Shown: positions 1 to 9,672, counted from the stretch's first letter. The stretch: 64,000 bases of DNA from Pseudomonas sp. GV071 (GCF_003050835.1 NZ_QAOJ01000005.1:1-64000); one strand, 5' to 3'. A program made the numbers and translations. Notes: generated from the sequence alone by a model not told the origin.

Positions 1-987
<987 letters not shown>

Positions 988-1014
988 AGATCAAAAACTC
1001 GAGGCTGATGTTCT

Positions 1015-1839
1015 CTAGGATGCGGTACGCAGCATCAGCTCTTCGCTGCCTTCGGAGCCGGCCAGTTCGCGAATAAACAAGCCAAGCAATTCCGCCTGGC
1101 TACCTATGCCCAGCTTCGCGTAAATATTCTTGCGATGAATCTTCACTGTCCCCGGGCTGATTTCCAGTTGCTCCGCCACCGACGCACTGGAGTGCCCGCG
1201 CAACAGCAGTTGCACAATCTCCTGCTCGCGCGCCGTCAGGCTATGGGCACCAAACTCATCGAAGGCCGCGCGAATCTTATGGTCCAGGTCCTGCGCCGAG
1301 CGCGGTTGCACCCGGCATTGCTGCCACGCTTCGCGCACCACCTCGGCCACCACCGCCTCGGCGCATTCGAGCATCTGCAATTCATCGCGGCTGAACGCCG
1401 GGCTGGTGGTGCTGCGCATTAGCGACAACACCGCTTTGGCGCCATCGGCCAGGTCGACGAAAAACGCCACCTCTTCCGCCAAACCGGTGAGTTGGTAGTA
1501 ATTGAGGTAGTACTCGCCCAGGTAGAAATGGTCTGGCGCGAACTGGCGCAGACGCCACAGGCCCGCTGGCTGGTTGCGGGTGCAGGCCAGGTAGAAGGGG
1601 TCGAGCAGGTAGGGGCCGACCTGGTAGTCGTCGACGTAAATCTTGCGTTTATCCGCCGCAAAGGTGTCGAACAGCGCCAGCGGTCGGTGGTTGCCTTCGT
1701 AGACAAACAGGACGAAATGGTCGACCGCGCAGATCTGTTTCAGCCATTGGCTAAGTCCCAACAAACGTGGGCGGCCGTTTGGCAGGCTGAGCAAATGGGC
1801 GAATCCGGTGGTCCAGTGTTTCAGGTCCTTGTGGCGCAT
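1015..1839 (-). CDS. LuxR-type transcriptional regulator
   Basis: This is a DNA-binding regulator of 274 residues from the chosen ATG. The last 80 residues contain a GerE/LuxR helix-turn-helix: LTAREQEIVQLLLRG, then EISPGTVKIHRKNIYAKLGI. The first 190 residues (many aromatics, no receiver-type aspartate) do not match a domain I can name. It is not an obvious autoinducer-binding or response-regulator domain. An upstream in-frame start would add 49 residues of low-complexity Arg/Gly/Pro/Ser sequence, which looks like non-coding DNA, so I start at MRHKDLKHW; no strong ribosome site is seen. It is transcribed away from the signalling pair on its right and its stop is next to the IS110 flank. Its target is unknown. 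Confidence 0.8.
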   Translation of the reverse strand: MRHKDLKHWTTGFAHLLSLPNGRPRLLGLSQWLKQICAVDHFVLFVYEGNHRPLALFDTFAADKRKIYVDDYQVGPYLLDPFYLACTRNQPAGLWRLRQFAPDHFYLGEYYLNYYQLTGLAEEVAFFVDLADGAKAVLSLMRSTTSPAFSRDELQMLECAEAVVAEVVREAWQQCRVQPRSAQDLDHKIRAAFDEFGAHSLTAREQEIVQLLLRGHSSASVAEQLEISPGTVKIHRKNIYAKLGIGSQAELLGLFIRELAGSEGSEELMLRTAS

Positions 1840-2137
1840 GGCAGGCGTCTGTGGGCAGGAAGGTTGGGAATCCGAACTATAGAGGGTCAGCTGGACGTTC
1901 AAAATACTGCACGAGAATGCAGGATTTGCGCCACACCCCGGCAACCCCCAGCCCAGGCGCCGGGCTCTGCACCCGCCCCTCGCCAACGCACCAGGCTGGC
2001 TCGCCCGGCACCAGTAAACGTCACTCGCGGTAACGTCTTGGCCGCACTGAGCGTCAACGGGAGCTGACGACTATGCTTTCTTTCAACCGGCGCACACGCC
2101 GGCCGCTCCCTCCCTTGGTCATGGTGGTAATTCGATA
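1840..2137. other. Divergent intergenic region between LuxR-type gene and receiver-CheC gene
   Basis: About 300 bases separate two divergent genes, so promoters for both should lie here. I see a short GC-rich dyad (CCGGCG / CGCCGG) near 2089-2104, but no clear -35/-10 pair and no credible gene. Confidence 0.4.
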
Positions 2138-3136
2138 GTGATTCCTCTGTTGGTCTGCGACGACTCCATGATGGCGCGCAAGCAGTTGATCCGCTCGCTA
2201 CCGGCCGACTGGCCGGTGTCCATCACCCAGGCCGCCCATGGCCAGGAAGCCATGCAGGCGATCCGCCAGGGCCTCGGCCAGGTGGTGCTGCTGGATCTGA
2301 CCATGCCGGTGATGGATGGCTACGAGGTGCTCGCCGCCCTGCGCGCCGAGGGCCTGGCGGCCAAGGTGGTGGTGGTTTCCGGCGACGTGCAGGAAGAAGC
2401 CATGCGCCGGGTGCTGGAGCTCGGTGCCTTGGCGTTTATCAAGAAGCCGGCCGAGCCGGAGATTCTGCGCCAGACCCTGGAGCGCCTGAACCTGCTGGGC
2501 CAGCCAGCCAAGCCCGCCGATGTACCGCTGCGCCCGGAGTTCGAGCTGAAGGTGAATTTCCGCGATGCCCTGCGCGAAATCACCAACGTCGCCATGGGCC
2601 GCGCCGCCGCCTTGCTGGCCAAGGTGCTGGGGGTGTTTGTCGAGCTGCCGGTGCCGAGCGTGAATATCTTCGAGGTCAGCGAGCTGCACATGACCCTCGC
2701 CGATGCCCAGCGCGGTGAGCGCTACAGCGCGCTGTGCCAGGGTTTTATCGGTGACGGTATTGCCGGCGAGGCGTTGCTGCTGTTCCACGACTCGGAGATC
2801 GCCGACATCGGCCGCCTGTTCAAGTGGCAGCCCAAGGACGAACGGGATGTCTCGGAGATGCTGCTGGATCTGGCGAGCATCCTGATCGGCGCCTGCCTGA
2901 GCGGCATTTCCGAGCAGATCGATGTGCGTTTTTCCCAGGGCCACCCGCAACTGCTGGGCCTGCACAGTTCGATTGAAAGCCTGATCACAGTGAACAAACA
3001 GCGCTGGCGCAAGACCCTGGCGGTGGAGATCAGCTACAGCCTGGAAGGCCACGACGTGCACTTCGACCTGTTGCTGCTGTTCACTGAAGATTCGATTCAG
3101 CGCCTGACCTACAAAATCAATTACCTGATGAACTGA
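2138..3136 (+). CDS. Response regulator: receiver domain fused to CheC-type phosphatase domain
   Basis: This is a cytoplasmic signalling protein of 332 residues. The N-terminal receiver has the acidic pair D8-D9, phospho-acceptor D53 (LLDLTMPVMDG), S81 and K102. From about residue 135 a CheC/CheX-like domain follows. Its phosphatase signature D-x3-E-x2-N-x22-P is exact (D143, E147, N150, P173); a second copy near residues 245-255 is degenerate, with Asp and Ser in the key places. Known CheC proteins dephosphorylate CheY-P, so this fusion may switch off its own receiver or a partner. The GTG start follows GGTGGTAA. The next gene starts 11 bases downstream and is probably co-transcribed. No histidine kinase is adjacent. 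Confidence 0.88.
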   Translation: MIPLLVCDDSMMARKQLIRSLPADWPVSITQAAHGQEAMQAIRQGLGQVVLLDLTMPVMDGYEVLAALRAEGLAAKVVVVSGDVQEEAMRRVLELGALAFIKKPAEPEILRQTLERLNLLGQPAKPADVPLRPEFELKVNFRDALREITNVAMGRAAALLAKVLGVFVELPVPSVNIFEVSELHMTLADAQRGERYSALCQGFIGDGIAGEALLLFHDSEIADIGRLFKWQPKDERDVSEMLLDLASILIGACLSGISEQIDVRFSQGHPQLLGLHSSIESLITVNKQRWRKTLAVEISYSLEGHDVHFDLLLLFTEDSIQRLTYKINYLMN

Positions 3137-3147
3137 GACCCCGCCCT

Positions 3148-3582
3148 ATGCCCGCGCAGATCGACATCAAAGAGGTTCATTGGCTGCTGGATATCGTGCA
3201 GTGCATTGATGTGGGCGTGATCGTGCTCGACCGCGAGTACCGCGTGGAAGTGTTCAACAGTTTTATGGAAAACCACTCAGGCCTGGGGCCGGATGAGGTG
3301 CACGGCAAGTCGTTGTTCGCGCTGTTCAAGGAGATCGATGAGGACTGGTTCCGGCGCAAAGTCGACACCGTGGTCACCCTCGGCACCCGCGCGTTCAGCC
3401 TGTGGGAGCAGCGGCCGTACCTGGTGCACTTCAAGAACTACCAACCGATCACCGGCCGCGCCGACTTCATGTACCAGAACGTCACCCTGCTGCCGCTGGC
3501 GACCAGCAGCGGGCAGGTTGAGCATATTTGCGTGGTGATTTACGACGCGACCGAGGCTGCGGTGCATAAGAACGCTTCGTGA
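3148..3582 (+). CDS. PAS-domain protein
   Basis: This 144-residue soluble protein is little more than one PAS fold: LLDIVQCIDVGVIVLDREYRVEVFN near residues 10-35, then HSGLGPDEVHGKSLFALF, and a beta-rich second half ending in VVIYDATEAA. No kinase, cyclase or output domain follows, so it probably works as a sensor subunit or adaptor for another protein. Its position 11 bases after the receiver-CheC gene suggests that the two act together. The ligand or cofactor is unknown. Just after the stop comes a perfect inverted repeat (3600-3680) that may end the transcript. Confidence 0.82.
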   Translation: MPAQIDIKEVHWLLDIVQCIDVGVIVLDREYRVEVFNSFMENHSGLGPDEVHGKSLFALFKEIDEDWFRRKVDTVVTLGTRAFSLWEQRPYLVHFKNYQPITGRADFMYQNVTLLPLATSSGQVEHICVVIYDATEAAVHKNAS

Positions 3583-3599
3583 CCGTGTAGACCTGCACG

Positions 3600-3680
3600 A
3601 TTCTGGATTCCTGCCTGCGCAGGAATGACGGAGGTGGTTGGAAGTACTCCGTCATTCCTGCGCAGGCAGGAATCCAGAAT
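3600..3680. repeat. Perfect 33-bp inverted repeat, dispersed family
   Basis: The arms 3600-3632 and 3648-3680 are exact reverse complements around a 15-base loop. The core reads GTCATTCCTGCGCAGGCAGG. A diverged copy lies at 25415-25512. The pair lies between the convergent PAS gene and rhlE, where it could also work as a terminator in both directions. Confidence 0.9.
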
Positions 3681-3711
3681 ATCCCGCCGAGCGAAGCCCC
3701 CCGTAACGACG

Positions 3712-5043
3712 TTACTTTTTCTTCCGCGGCCCGGTATTAAAACTCGGCACCTTGCGAATCGCCTTCACCGGCGCGTCCAACGGCTCGGCGCTTTCGGTCC
3801 ATTTGCCCAGGGTTTTACTTTTGCCGCCACCGCCGCCGGTTTTCGGTTTTTTCGGCTTCTTCGGTTTTTTCAGTACCTGGCCACTCGGGTCGGTCATCGG
3901 CACCCGGTGCTCGGGTTCGAAGTCTTGCTCTTCGCTGCGCTGCAGGGTCTGACGGGTGAGCACTTCAATCGCCGACAGCAGTTGCACTTCGTCCGCGCAG
4001 ACCAGCGAGATTGCCTGGCCGCTGTTGCCGGCACGGCCGGTGCGGCCGATGCGGTGCACGTAATCTTCGGCGACGATGGGCAGGTCGAAGTTGACCACCA
4101 GTGGCAGGTCGTCGATGTCCAGGCCGCGGGCGGCGACATCGGTGGCCACCAGAATCTGGATCTCGCGGGTTTTGAAACGGTCGAGCGCGCGCTGGCGGGT
4201 GGCTTGCGGCTTGTCGCCGTGAATGCCGTCGGCGTTGATGCCCAGGGCTTGCAGCTTCTCGCACAGTTCATCGACGCCATTACGGGTCTTGGCGAACACC
4301 AGCACCTGGCCCCAGCGCTGCTTTTTCAGCAGGTGAATAAATAGCTCGGACTTACGCTTTTTATCGACCGGAATAATCCATTGTTTGACGCTGCTGGCCG
4401 CCACGTTGCGCGGGCTGACTTCAATGCTCAGCGGGTCGTTCAGGGTGTTGCCGGCCAGGGTGCGGATGGCCTCGGAGAAGGTCGCGGAGAACAACAGGGT
4501 CTGGCGCTTTTTCGGCAGCGCGGCGTAGATGTCGCGCAGCTCTTCGGAGAAGCCGAGGTCGAGCATGCGGTCGGCTTCATCGAGAATCAGGGTTTGCAGT
4601 TGGCCGAACTTCACCGCGTTCTGGCGGAACAGGTCGAGCAAGCGCCCCGGGGTGGCGACCAGAATGTCGACGCCTTTGCGCAGTTTCATCATCTGCGGGT
4701 TGATGCTCACACCGCCGTACACCGCGTAGGTAGTCAGCGGCAGGTGCTGGCCATACACACGAATGCTTTCGTGCACCTGCTCGGCCAACTCGCGAGTCGG
4801 GCACAGCACCAGCGCACGTACCGAGTTGCTGGCCACTTGCGGGCCTTCCAGGGTCAGGCGCTGCAGCAGCGGCAAGGCAAACCCGGCGGTCTTGCCGGTG
4901 CCGGTCTGGGCGGCGGCCATCAGGTCGCGACCGGCCAGCACGGCCGGAATGGCCTGGGCCTGGATCGGCGACGGGGTTTTGTAATCGAGCTCTTGCAGAG
5001 CGCGCAGCAAAGGTTCGATCAGGCCAAGGGTGGCGAAAGTCAT
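3712..5043 (-). CDS. rhlE: DEAD-box ATP-dependent RNA helicase RhlE
   Basis: This is an RNA helicase of 443 residues acting on structured RNA and ribosome assembly intermediates. Motifs run in order: the Q-motif region (TPSPIQAQAIP), Walker A AQTGTGKT (45-52), PTRELA, DEAD in LDEADRMLD, SAT, and the C-terminal motif VI HRIGRTGRAG. The last 50 residues are a basic, low-complexity tail with repeated KKPKKPK and a Gly run, as usual for RhlE-type proteins and probably RNA-binding. The start MTFATLGL is the standard RhlE beginning. Paralogues such as RhlB or DbpA are less likely because the DbpA RNA-binding domain is missing. Confidence 0.93.
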   Translation of the reverse strand: MTFATLGLIEPLLRALQELDYKTPSPIQAQAIPAVLAGRDLMAAAQTGTGKTAGFALPLLQRLTLEGPQVASNSVRALVLCPTRELAEQVHESIRVYGQHLPLTTYAVYGGVSINPQMMKLRKGVDILVATPGRLLDLFRQNAVKFGQLQTLILDEADRMLDLGFSEELRDIYAALPKKRQTLLFSATFSEAIRTLAGNTLNDPLSIEVSPRNVAASSVKQWIIPVDKKRKSELFIHLLKKQRWGQVLVFAKTRNGVDELCEKLQALGINADGIHGDKPQATRQRALDRFKTREIQILVATDVAARGLDIDDLPLVVNFDLPIVAEDYVHRIGRTGRAGNSGQAISLVCADEVQLLSAIEVLTRQTLQRSEEQDFEPEHRVPMTDPSGQVLKKPKKPKKPKTGGGGGKSKTLGKWTESAEPLDAPVKAIRKVPSFNTGPRKKK

Positions 5044-5110
5044 AGCGGGTAGCCCGGGTGTTTCAAAGAAGCCGGCAGTTTACCCTGTCCGCAGCGCTGG
5101 GCGTTATGGC

Positions 5111-5722
5111 TCAGGCGTTACGGGCCAGCCGCAAGGCTTCGCCGATCTTCGCCGCGGGGACTTTCTGCAGGCGGCACAACAGGTTGTGGGAGATCGCCTG
5201 GATGCCGTGCTGGTCGCGCAATTGGCCAGCCATAAACAGGGTCAGGTTGGCCGCCATTTCCGCGTCGGCCATCGCCCGGTGGGCCTTGCCGGTGACCGGT
5301 AGGCGCGCCCAGGTGTTGAGGGTGCCGAGCTTGTGGTTGGGCGCCTGCGGCAGCAGGCGGCGGGCCAACAGCATGGAACAGGCGAAGGTCTGCCGGCGCT
5401 GGCGGCGAATCAAGGCCAGCTCAGCGTCCCAGAATTTCTGGTCGAAGGAGGCGTTGTGCGCCACCAAGGGAATGTCGCCCACAAACTCGGCCACCGCTTC
5501 CATCACCTCGGCAGCGGGTGGCGCGTCGCGCAGCATGGCGTTGCTGATACCGGTCAGGCTTTCGATAAAGGGCGGCACCCATACACCGGTTTTCATCAGG
5601 CTTTGATAACGGCCGACAATCCGCCCGTCTTCGACGATCACCGCCGCAATCTCAGTGGCGCGGCAATTCTGCCCAGGGGATATGCCGGTGGTTTCGAAGT
5701 CGATGACAGCAATGGGTTCCAC
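5111..5722 (-). CDS. DEDDh-type 3'-5' exonuclease (DnaQ-like)
   Basis: This is a nuclease of 203 residues in the RNase T / DNA polymerase III epsilon fold. The catalytic set is complete: D8 and E10 (IDFETTG), D94 (AHNASFD), H148 and D153 (HRAMADAE). It lacks the polymerase-binding tail of DnaQ, so it is probably a stand-alone DNA or RNA trimming enzyme rather than the replicative proofreader. It lies about 65 bases downstream of the rhlE start on the same strand, so read-through into rhlE is possible. The substrate cannot be read from the sequence. Confidence 0.88.
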   Translation of the reverse strand: MEPIAVIDFETTGISPGQNCRATEIAAVIVEDGRIVGRYQSLMKTGVWVPPFIESLTGISNAMLRDAPPAAEVMEAVAEFVGDIPLVAHNASFDQKFWDAELALIRRQRRQTFACSMLLARRLLPQAPNHKLGTLNTWARLPVTGKAHRAMADAEMAANLTLFMAGQLRDQHGIQAISHNLLCRLQKVPAAKIGEALRLARNA

Positions 5723-5762
5723 GGTAAATCTCGCGAGGGCAATAAGGGCTATAGGGTAAACC

Positions 5763-5831
5763 GTAGGAGCGGCTTCAGCCGCGATCCCTGGAAAAAAAGG
5801 TCAAGAGCATCGCGGCTAAAGCCGCTCCTAC
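5763..5831. repeat. REPIN (paired REP sequences)
   Basis: Two 23-base REP copies face each other: 5763-5785 (GTAGGAGCGGCTTCAGCCGC core) and 5809-5831, with one mismatch between the arms. This is the typical Pseudomonas REP doublet. It lies between the exonuclease start and the NYN gene. Confidence 0.9.
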
Positions 5832-5840
5832 ACAGTGCGG

Positions 5841-6314
5841 TCAGCGCAGCAGGAGCGCACCCTCAATCGGCACATAACGCGAAGCCGCGCGCACCAGCGA
5901 TTGCGCCGTCAGCCCTGGCACCCCATAGGCCACTGCCTCGGTGCCATAGCTGCGCACCTTGTCGAGCAACATGTCGAAATCGCCATCGCCGGAAGCCAGC
6001 ACCACGCTGTCCACGCGCTGGGCGGCGTCCATGATGTCGATGGTGATGCCCACATCCCAGTCGCCCTTGGCCGAGCCATCGCTGCGTTGGATGTAGGGTT
6101 TGAGCTTCACGGTAAAACCCAGGTTGCGCAGGATCTGCTGGAACTGTTGCTGCTTGGGGTCGCCGCGGTCGATGGCATAGGCGTAGGCCTCGACGATCTC
6201 ACCATGTTGGGTGATGTCGGCCCACAGCGCGGCATAGTTGAAGTGGCAACCATGGGCCTGACGCACGGTGTAGTAGAGGTTCTGCACATCGGCGAACACG
6301 GCAATTCTTTTCAC
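5841..6314 (-). CDS. NYN-domain (LabA-like PIN) protein
   Basis: The NYN fold is related to PIN-type ribonucleases. The protein has 157 residues from a GTG start chosen for its AGGAG eight bases upstream; longer forms add 29 unrelated residues. Acidic residues expected at the metal site are present: D9 and N12 (FADVQNLY), D87 (GDWDVGITIDIM), and D110 and D112 (SGDGDFDML). The whole protein is one domain with no OST-HTH extension. Known relatives include LabA and human LIMKAIN-type RNA-binding proteins, so RNA cleavage is likely but not shown. A REPIN lies just past its stop. Confidence 0.85.
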   Translation of the reverse strand: MKRIAVFADVQNLYYTVRQAHGCHFNYAALWADITQHGEIVEAYAYAIDRGDPKQQQFQQILRNLGFTVKLKPYIQRSDGSAKGDWDVGITIDIMDAAQRVDSVVLASGDGDFDMLLDKVRSYGTEAVAYGVPGLTAQSLVRAASRYVPIEGALLLR

Positions 6315-6471
6315 CAGCCTGACTCCTGGGCGGCCAAAGTGTTGGCAGTATGCCATCAGCCAGCCGTTAATAGCCGAGGCTTTCTGCCAACCGGGCACCA
6401 CATCACATCGTTGGAGGCCCGCCGGGCTTGGGCTAAAGTGGCGCCCTTGCTTTGCTACCGCGGTCTCTTTG

Positions 6472-7146
6472 ATGAACCCATTACCGATTATTCGTGACGC
6501 CTTTTATTTTTTTACCCGCAACCTGGGCGACATCATCCGTCTGTGCCTGCCACTGGTAATGCTCGAGAGCCTGGCGCAAACCGTGCTGACGATTAACAGC
6601 GCCAGCACCTATTCACCGATCTACTCCATGCTGATCACCCTGGCGGTGTACCCGCTGTACACCGGGGCATTGATCATCTTCATGGCCGCGCGCAGCAGTG
6701 GCGAAAACCCGCTGTTGGCCAATGTCCTGGCACTAACCCTGCGGATGTGGCCACGTTTTGCCGTGCTGACGGCGCTGACCAACCTGCTGTTTCTGCTTGG
6801 CGCCCGGCTGATGCTGCTACCTGGCATCTATGTGCTGGTCAAACTGGCCTTTGCCGAATACCTGCTGGTGCTGCGGGGTACCTCGCCCCTGTTGGCGATG
6901 CGCGACAGCTTCAGCATGACCAATGGCCAGTTTCTGCGCGTGCTGTTTTGCGTGATGTTGGTGGTGGTGCCGCTGTGGGTGCTGCAAAGCATCAACTTCG
7001 GCCTGGCCGACGAAGGTGAGGTAGGGATCGACGAGGCCTTGCTGGTGTTTGCCGTGCAGACGGCCACCAGTTTTATTTCGCTGTTCGCCAGCGTAGTGGG
7101 CTTTCGTCTGTTTATGGTCATCAGCGCCGAAACGGCGCACAGCTGA
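6472..7146 (+). CDS. YciC-like (UPF0259) inner-membrane protein
   Basis: This integral membrane protein has 224 residues and about five or six hydrophobic segments (near residues 20-40, 50-70, 95-125, 155-175 and 195-218). The conserved beginning (PIIRDAFYFFTRNLGDIIRLCLPL) is that of the UPF0259/YciC family. The function of the family is not established. The ATG at 6472 is used rather than the TTG immediately before it. It is divergent from the NYN gene and lies 44 bases upstream of the VOC gene. Confidence 0.8.
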   Translation: MNPLPIIRDAFYFFTRNLGDIIRLCLPLVMLESLAQTVLTINSASTYSPIYSMLITLAVYPLYTGALIIFMAARSSGENPLLANVLALTLRMWPRFAVLTALTNLLFLLGARLMLLPGIYVLVKLAFAEYLLVLRGTSPLLAMRDSFSMTNGQFLRVLFCVMLVVVPLWVLQSINFGLADEGEVGIDEALLVFAVQTATSFISLFASVVGFRLFMVISAETAHS

Positions 7147-7190
7147 TTTGCAGCTAGGCTCTAGGGAAGCCTTTTCTCGGAGCCCGTTCC

Positions 7191-7637
7191 ATGGCTGATG
7201 CCAATCCCAGCATCCTTTCGCACCTCTCCATCGGCACCAATCACTTCGATCGCGCGCTGGTGTTTTACGACCGCGTGCTTGCCACCCTCGGGTGCAAGCG
7301 TGTGATGGAGCACCCCGGTGCGGTTGCCTATGGCCGCATGTACCCGGAGTTCTGGGTGCAGCACCCCCTCGATGGACAACCAGCCAGCGTTGGCAATGGC
7401 AGCCATATCGGCTTCGTCGCCCAGGACAAGACCTCGGTAGACGCCTTCTATGCGGCGGCATTGGCAGCCGGTGCCAGCGGCGATGGCCCACCCGGCCCGC
7501 GCCCGCATTACGGCGAGCAGTATTACGGCTGTTTCGTGCGCGATCTGGACGGCCACAAGATCGAGGCTACCTACTGGGATGCCACCTCGCTGTACGACAT
7601 TTACGTCGAACCCGAAGCTCCCTCAGAAGCGCACTAG
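7191..7637 (+). CDS. VOC-family (glyoxalase/dioxygenase-like) protein
   Basis: This is a small metal-dependent enzyme fold of 148 residues. Two beta-alpha-beta-beta-beta modules are seen: HLSIGTNHFDRALVFYDRVL at the N-terminus and HIGFVAQDKTSVDAFYAAA in the second half. Likely metal ligands are the His of LSHLSIG, the His of SHIGF and the Glu of GHKIEATYWD. Relatives range from glyoxalase I to antibiotic-resistance proteins, so the substrate is open. Its stop is only five bases from that of the convergent solute-binding protein gene. Confidence 0.85.
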   Translation: MADANPSILSHLSIGTNHFDRALVFYDRVLATLGCKRVMEHPGAVAYGRMYPEFWVQHPLDGQPASVGNGSHIGFVAQDKTSVDAFYAAALAAGASGDGPPGPRPHYGEQYYGCFVRDLDGHKIEATYWDATSLYDIYVEPEAPSEAH

Positions 7638-7642
7638 CGGAG

Positions 7643-8383
7643 TCAACGCTGGGCCTGATAACGCTTGGCGCGCTGGTTGATCCAGCCCTCGTCGAGCATC
7701 TTCTGCAATGCCTGCCCCATCAGTTGCTGTTCAGCCACGAGACCACGCACGCGGGAGAACCCGATAAACAATTCGGTGCGTGCCTCGGGCCGGTAACGGG
7801 CCTTGGCAATGGCGGCCGCGTATTGCGGTTGCAGCAGTTCGAAGTCGACCTGGCAGTCGGTGCCGATGACTGCCGCCAGGCGTCCGCGTAAAAGCATCTG
7901 CAGCAGCTGCTGCTCATTGTTGACGCCGCGTTTGAGCAGGTTCGTATCAGAATCGAAGGGCTGAAAATACACTGACTCGTGGACGAAGCCGACCAACTTG
8001 CCCTGCAGGTCGGCATAACTTTGCAGGCCATCGGCGGCGTTGGCGGCGGTGTAGAAACGCGGAGCACAGGCGTAATACGGCGTGCCCAGGTAGTGGATGT
8101 ATTGCTCGCGGTCGAGAGTTTTCGCCAGGCCGATCATCAGGTCGGCGCGGCCCTGTTGCAGGTCGGCCAGGCCACGCGCCCACGGGGCGCGCTGCACGTC
8201 GAACTGCAGTCCACTGCGGCGGCCGATTTCGTTGAGCACATCAATGTCCAGGCCGACCAGGTTGCCGTGGGCATCTTCCATCCGGAACGGTGGCCAGAGG
8301 TCTGTCATCACCCGCAATGGCGTGCGCTCGTCAGCGAAGACGAGCTGGCACAACAGGGTGATCAACAGCAGGCACCAACGCAT
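7643..8383 (-). CDS. Periplasmic solute-binding protein, family 3 type
   Basis: The protein has 246 residues with a clear signal peptide (MRWCLLLITLLCQLVFA, cleavage before DERTPL). The domain resembles bacterial extracellular solute-binding protein family 3: LRVMTDLWPPFRMEDAHGNLVGLDIDVLNEI, then a second lobe with GTDCQVDFEL. No ABC permease or ATPase lies nearby, so it is an orphan binding protein. Orphans of this kind in Pseudomonas often serve in signalling or share a transporter encoded elsewhere. The ligand could be an amino acid or other small molecule; it cannot be read here. Confidence 0.85.
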   Translation of the reverse strand: MRWCLLLITLLCQLVFADERTPLRVMTDLWPPFRMEDAHGNLVGLDIDVLNEIGRRSGLQFDVQRAPWARGLADLQQGRADLMIGLAKTLDREQYIHYLGTPYYACAPRFYTAANAADGLQSYADLQGKLVGFVHESVYFQPFDSDTNLLKRGVNNEQQLLQMLLRGRLAAVIGTDCQVDFELLQPQYAAAIAKARYRPEARTELFIGFSRVRGLVAEQQLMGQALQKMLDEGWINQRAKRYQAQR

Positions 8384-8568
8384 GTATCGTCCTTAATCAG
8401 TGGCCATCAAGGCCGGCAATCTGTCTGGGCGCAGCCAGGAGATCGTACAACCGCGGCGTAATCTACATTGCCGCCCATGACATTCGCCAGCCACCTGCGT
8501 TATTTGGGCTAAAACGCTACGCTCGGTTATGCTCCGGCTCGCACCCTTTTTGCCACTTGGCCTTGCTC

Positions 8569-9672
8569 ATGCCTTTGTTTCGCAGACATCCGTTTCGAAA
8601 ACTCCTGTTGCTCGTTGTGCTCCTTGGCGTGGTCCTGTCGGTGCTGCTTTACAGCATCAGCTGGCACCCCGCCGACCGTGAGCCGGCGCCGCTTTCCTGC
8701 GCGACGGAGACGGCCACGCTGCAACCAGGGCAGGCACTCAAGGTAATGACCTGGAACGTGCAATACCTGGCCGGCAAGCGTTACGTGTTCTGGTATGACC
8801 TGGCCGATGGCAGTGGGCCGGACACCCGCCCAACCGCAGCAGACCTGGCTTACAGCCTAGACGAAGTGGTGCGTATTCTGCGCGATGAACAACCCGATAT
8901 CGTGCTGATGCAAGAGCTGCACGAAAACACCAAAGCCACCGACTACCAGAACCAATTGGCGCTGTTGCAAGAGCGCCTCGCCGACCTCTACCCGTGCAGC
9001 AGCCAGGCGTTTTACTGGAAGGCCTCGTTCGTGCCGCACCCGAAAATTCGCGGCAGCGTCGGCATGAAGCTGGGCACCCTCAGCCGCTTTCGCATCAGCC
9101 AGGCCGAACGCCTGCAATTGCCGACGCCGCCGGCCGACCCGCTGACCCGTCAATTCAACTTGAAGCGGGCCTTGCTGGTGAGTTACCTGCCGATTCGTGG
9201 CGGCGGTCAGCTAGCGGTGATCAACACCCACCTGGATGCCTTCGCCCAGGGCGATGACACCATGCAGCGGCAAGTGGCGATGATCGATCAACAGTTACAG
9301 GCCTTGAATGCGGCGAAGACGCCGTGGGTGATTGGTGGCGACTTCAATCTGTTGCCGCCGGGGCAATACCAGCGCCTGAGCGAACGTCAGCGCAGTTGGT
9401 ACGCGGCCGACAGTGAGCTGCAGGTGCTGGCCGGCAAATACCCGATGATCCCCAGCCTGGACGAAGCCGGCGGCGCCGGGCAGGCCGCGTGGTACACCCA
9501 CTACCCCAACGACCCGCAAGTCAGCGGCCCGGACCGGACGCTCGACTACCTGTTCCACAGCCCGTCACTGGAACGTGTCGCGGCCACTGTGCGGCAGGTG
9601 GACACCTTGCGGATCTCCGATCACCTGCCGCTGATAGCGCGGTTTTTGTTGCCCGAGAAGAACGACGAATAG
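8569..9672 (+). CDS. Endonuclease/exonuclease/phosphatase (EEP) family protein, membrane-anchored
   Basis: The protein has 367 residues. One hydrophobic segment (LLLLVVLLGVVLSVLLYSI, residues about 12-30) should anchor it with the catalytic domain in the periplasm. The EEP motifs occur in order: MTWNVQYL, LMQELHENT, INTHLDAFAQGDD, GGDFNLLPPG, and the terminal SDHLPLIARF. The family includes DNases, sphingomyelinases and inositol phosphatases, so the substrate remains open. The ATG is four codons inside a TTG alternative. A compact hairpin immediately after the stop ends it against the convergent chemoreceptor gene. Confidence 0.85.
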   Translation: MPLFRRHPFRKLLLLVVLLGVVLSVLLYSISWHPADREPAPLSCATETATLQPGQALKVMTWNVQYLAGKRYVFWYDLADGSGPDTRPTAADLAYSLDEVVRILRDEQPDIVLMQELHENTKATDYQNQLALLQERLADLYPCSSQAFYWKASFVPHPKIRGSVGMKLGTLSRFRISQAERLQLPTPPADPLTRQFNLKRALLVSYLPIRGGGQLAVINTHLDAFAQGDDTMQRQVAMIDQQLQALNAAKTPWVIGGDFNLLPPGQYQRLSERQRSWYAADSELQVLAGKYPMIPSLDEAGGAGQAAWYTHYPNDPQVSGPDRTLDYLFHSPSLERVAATVRQVDTLRISDHLPLIARFLLPEKNDE

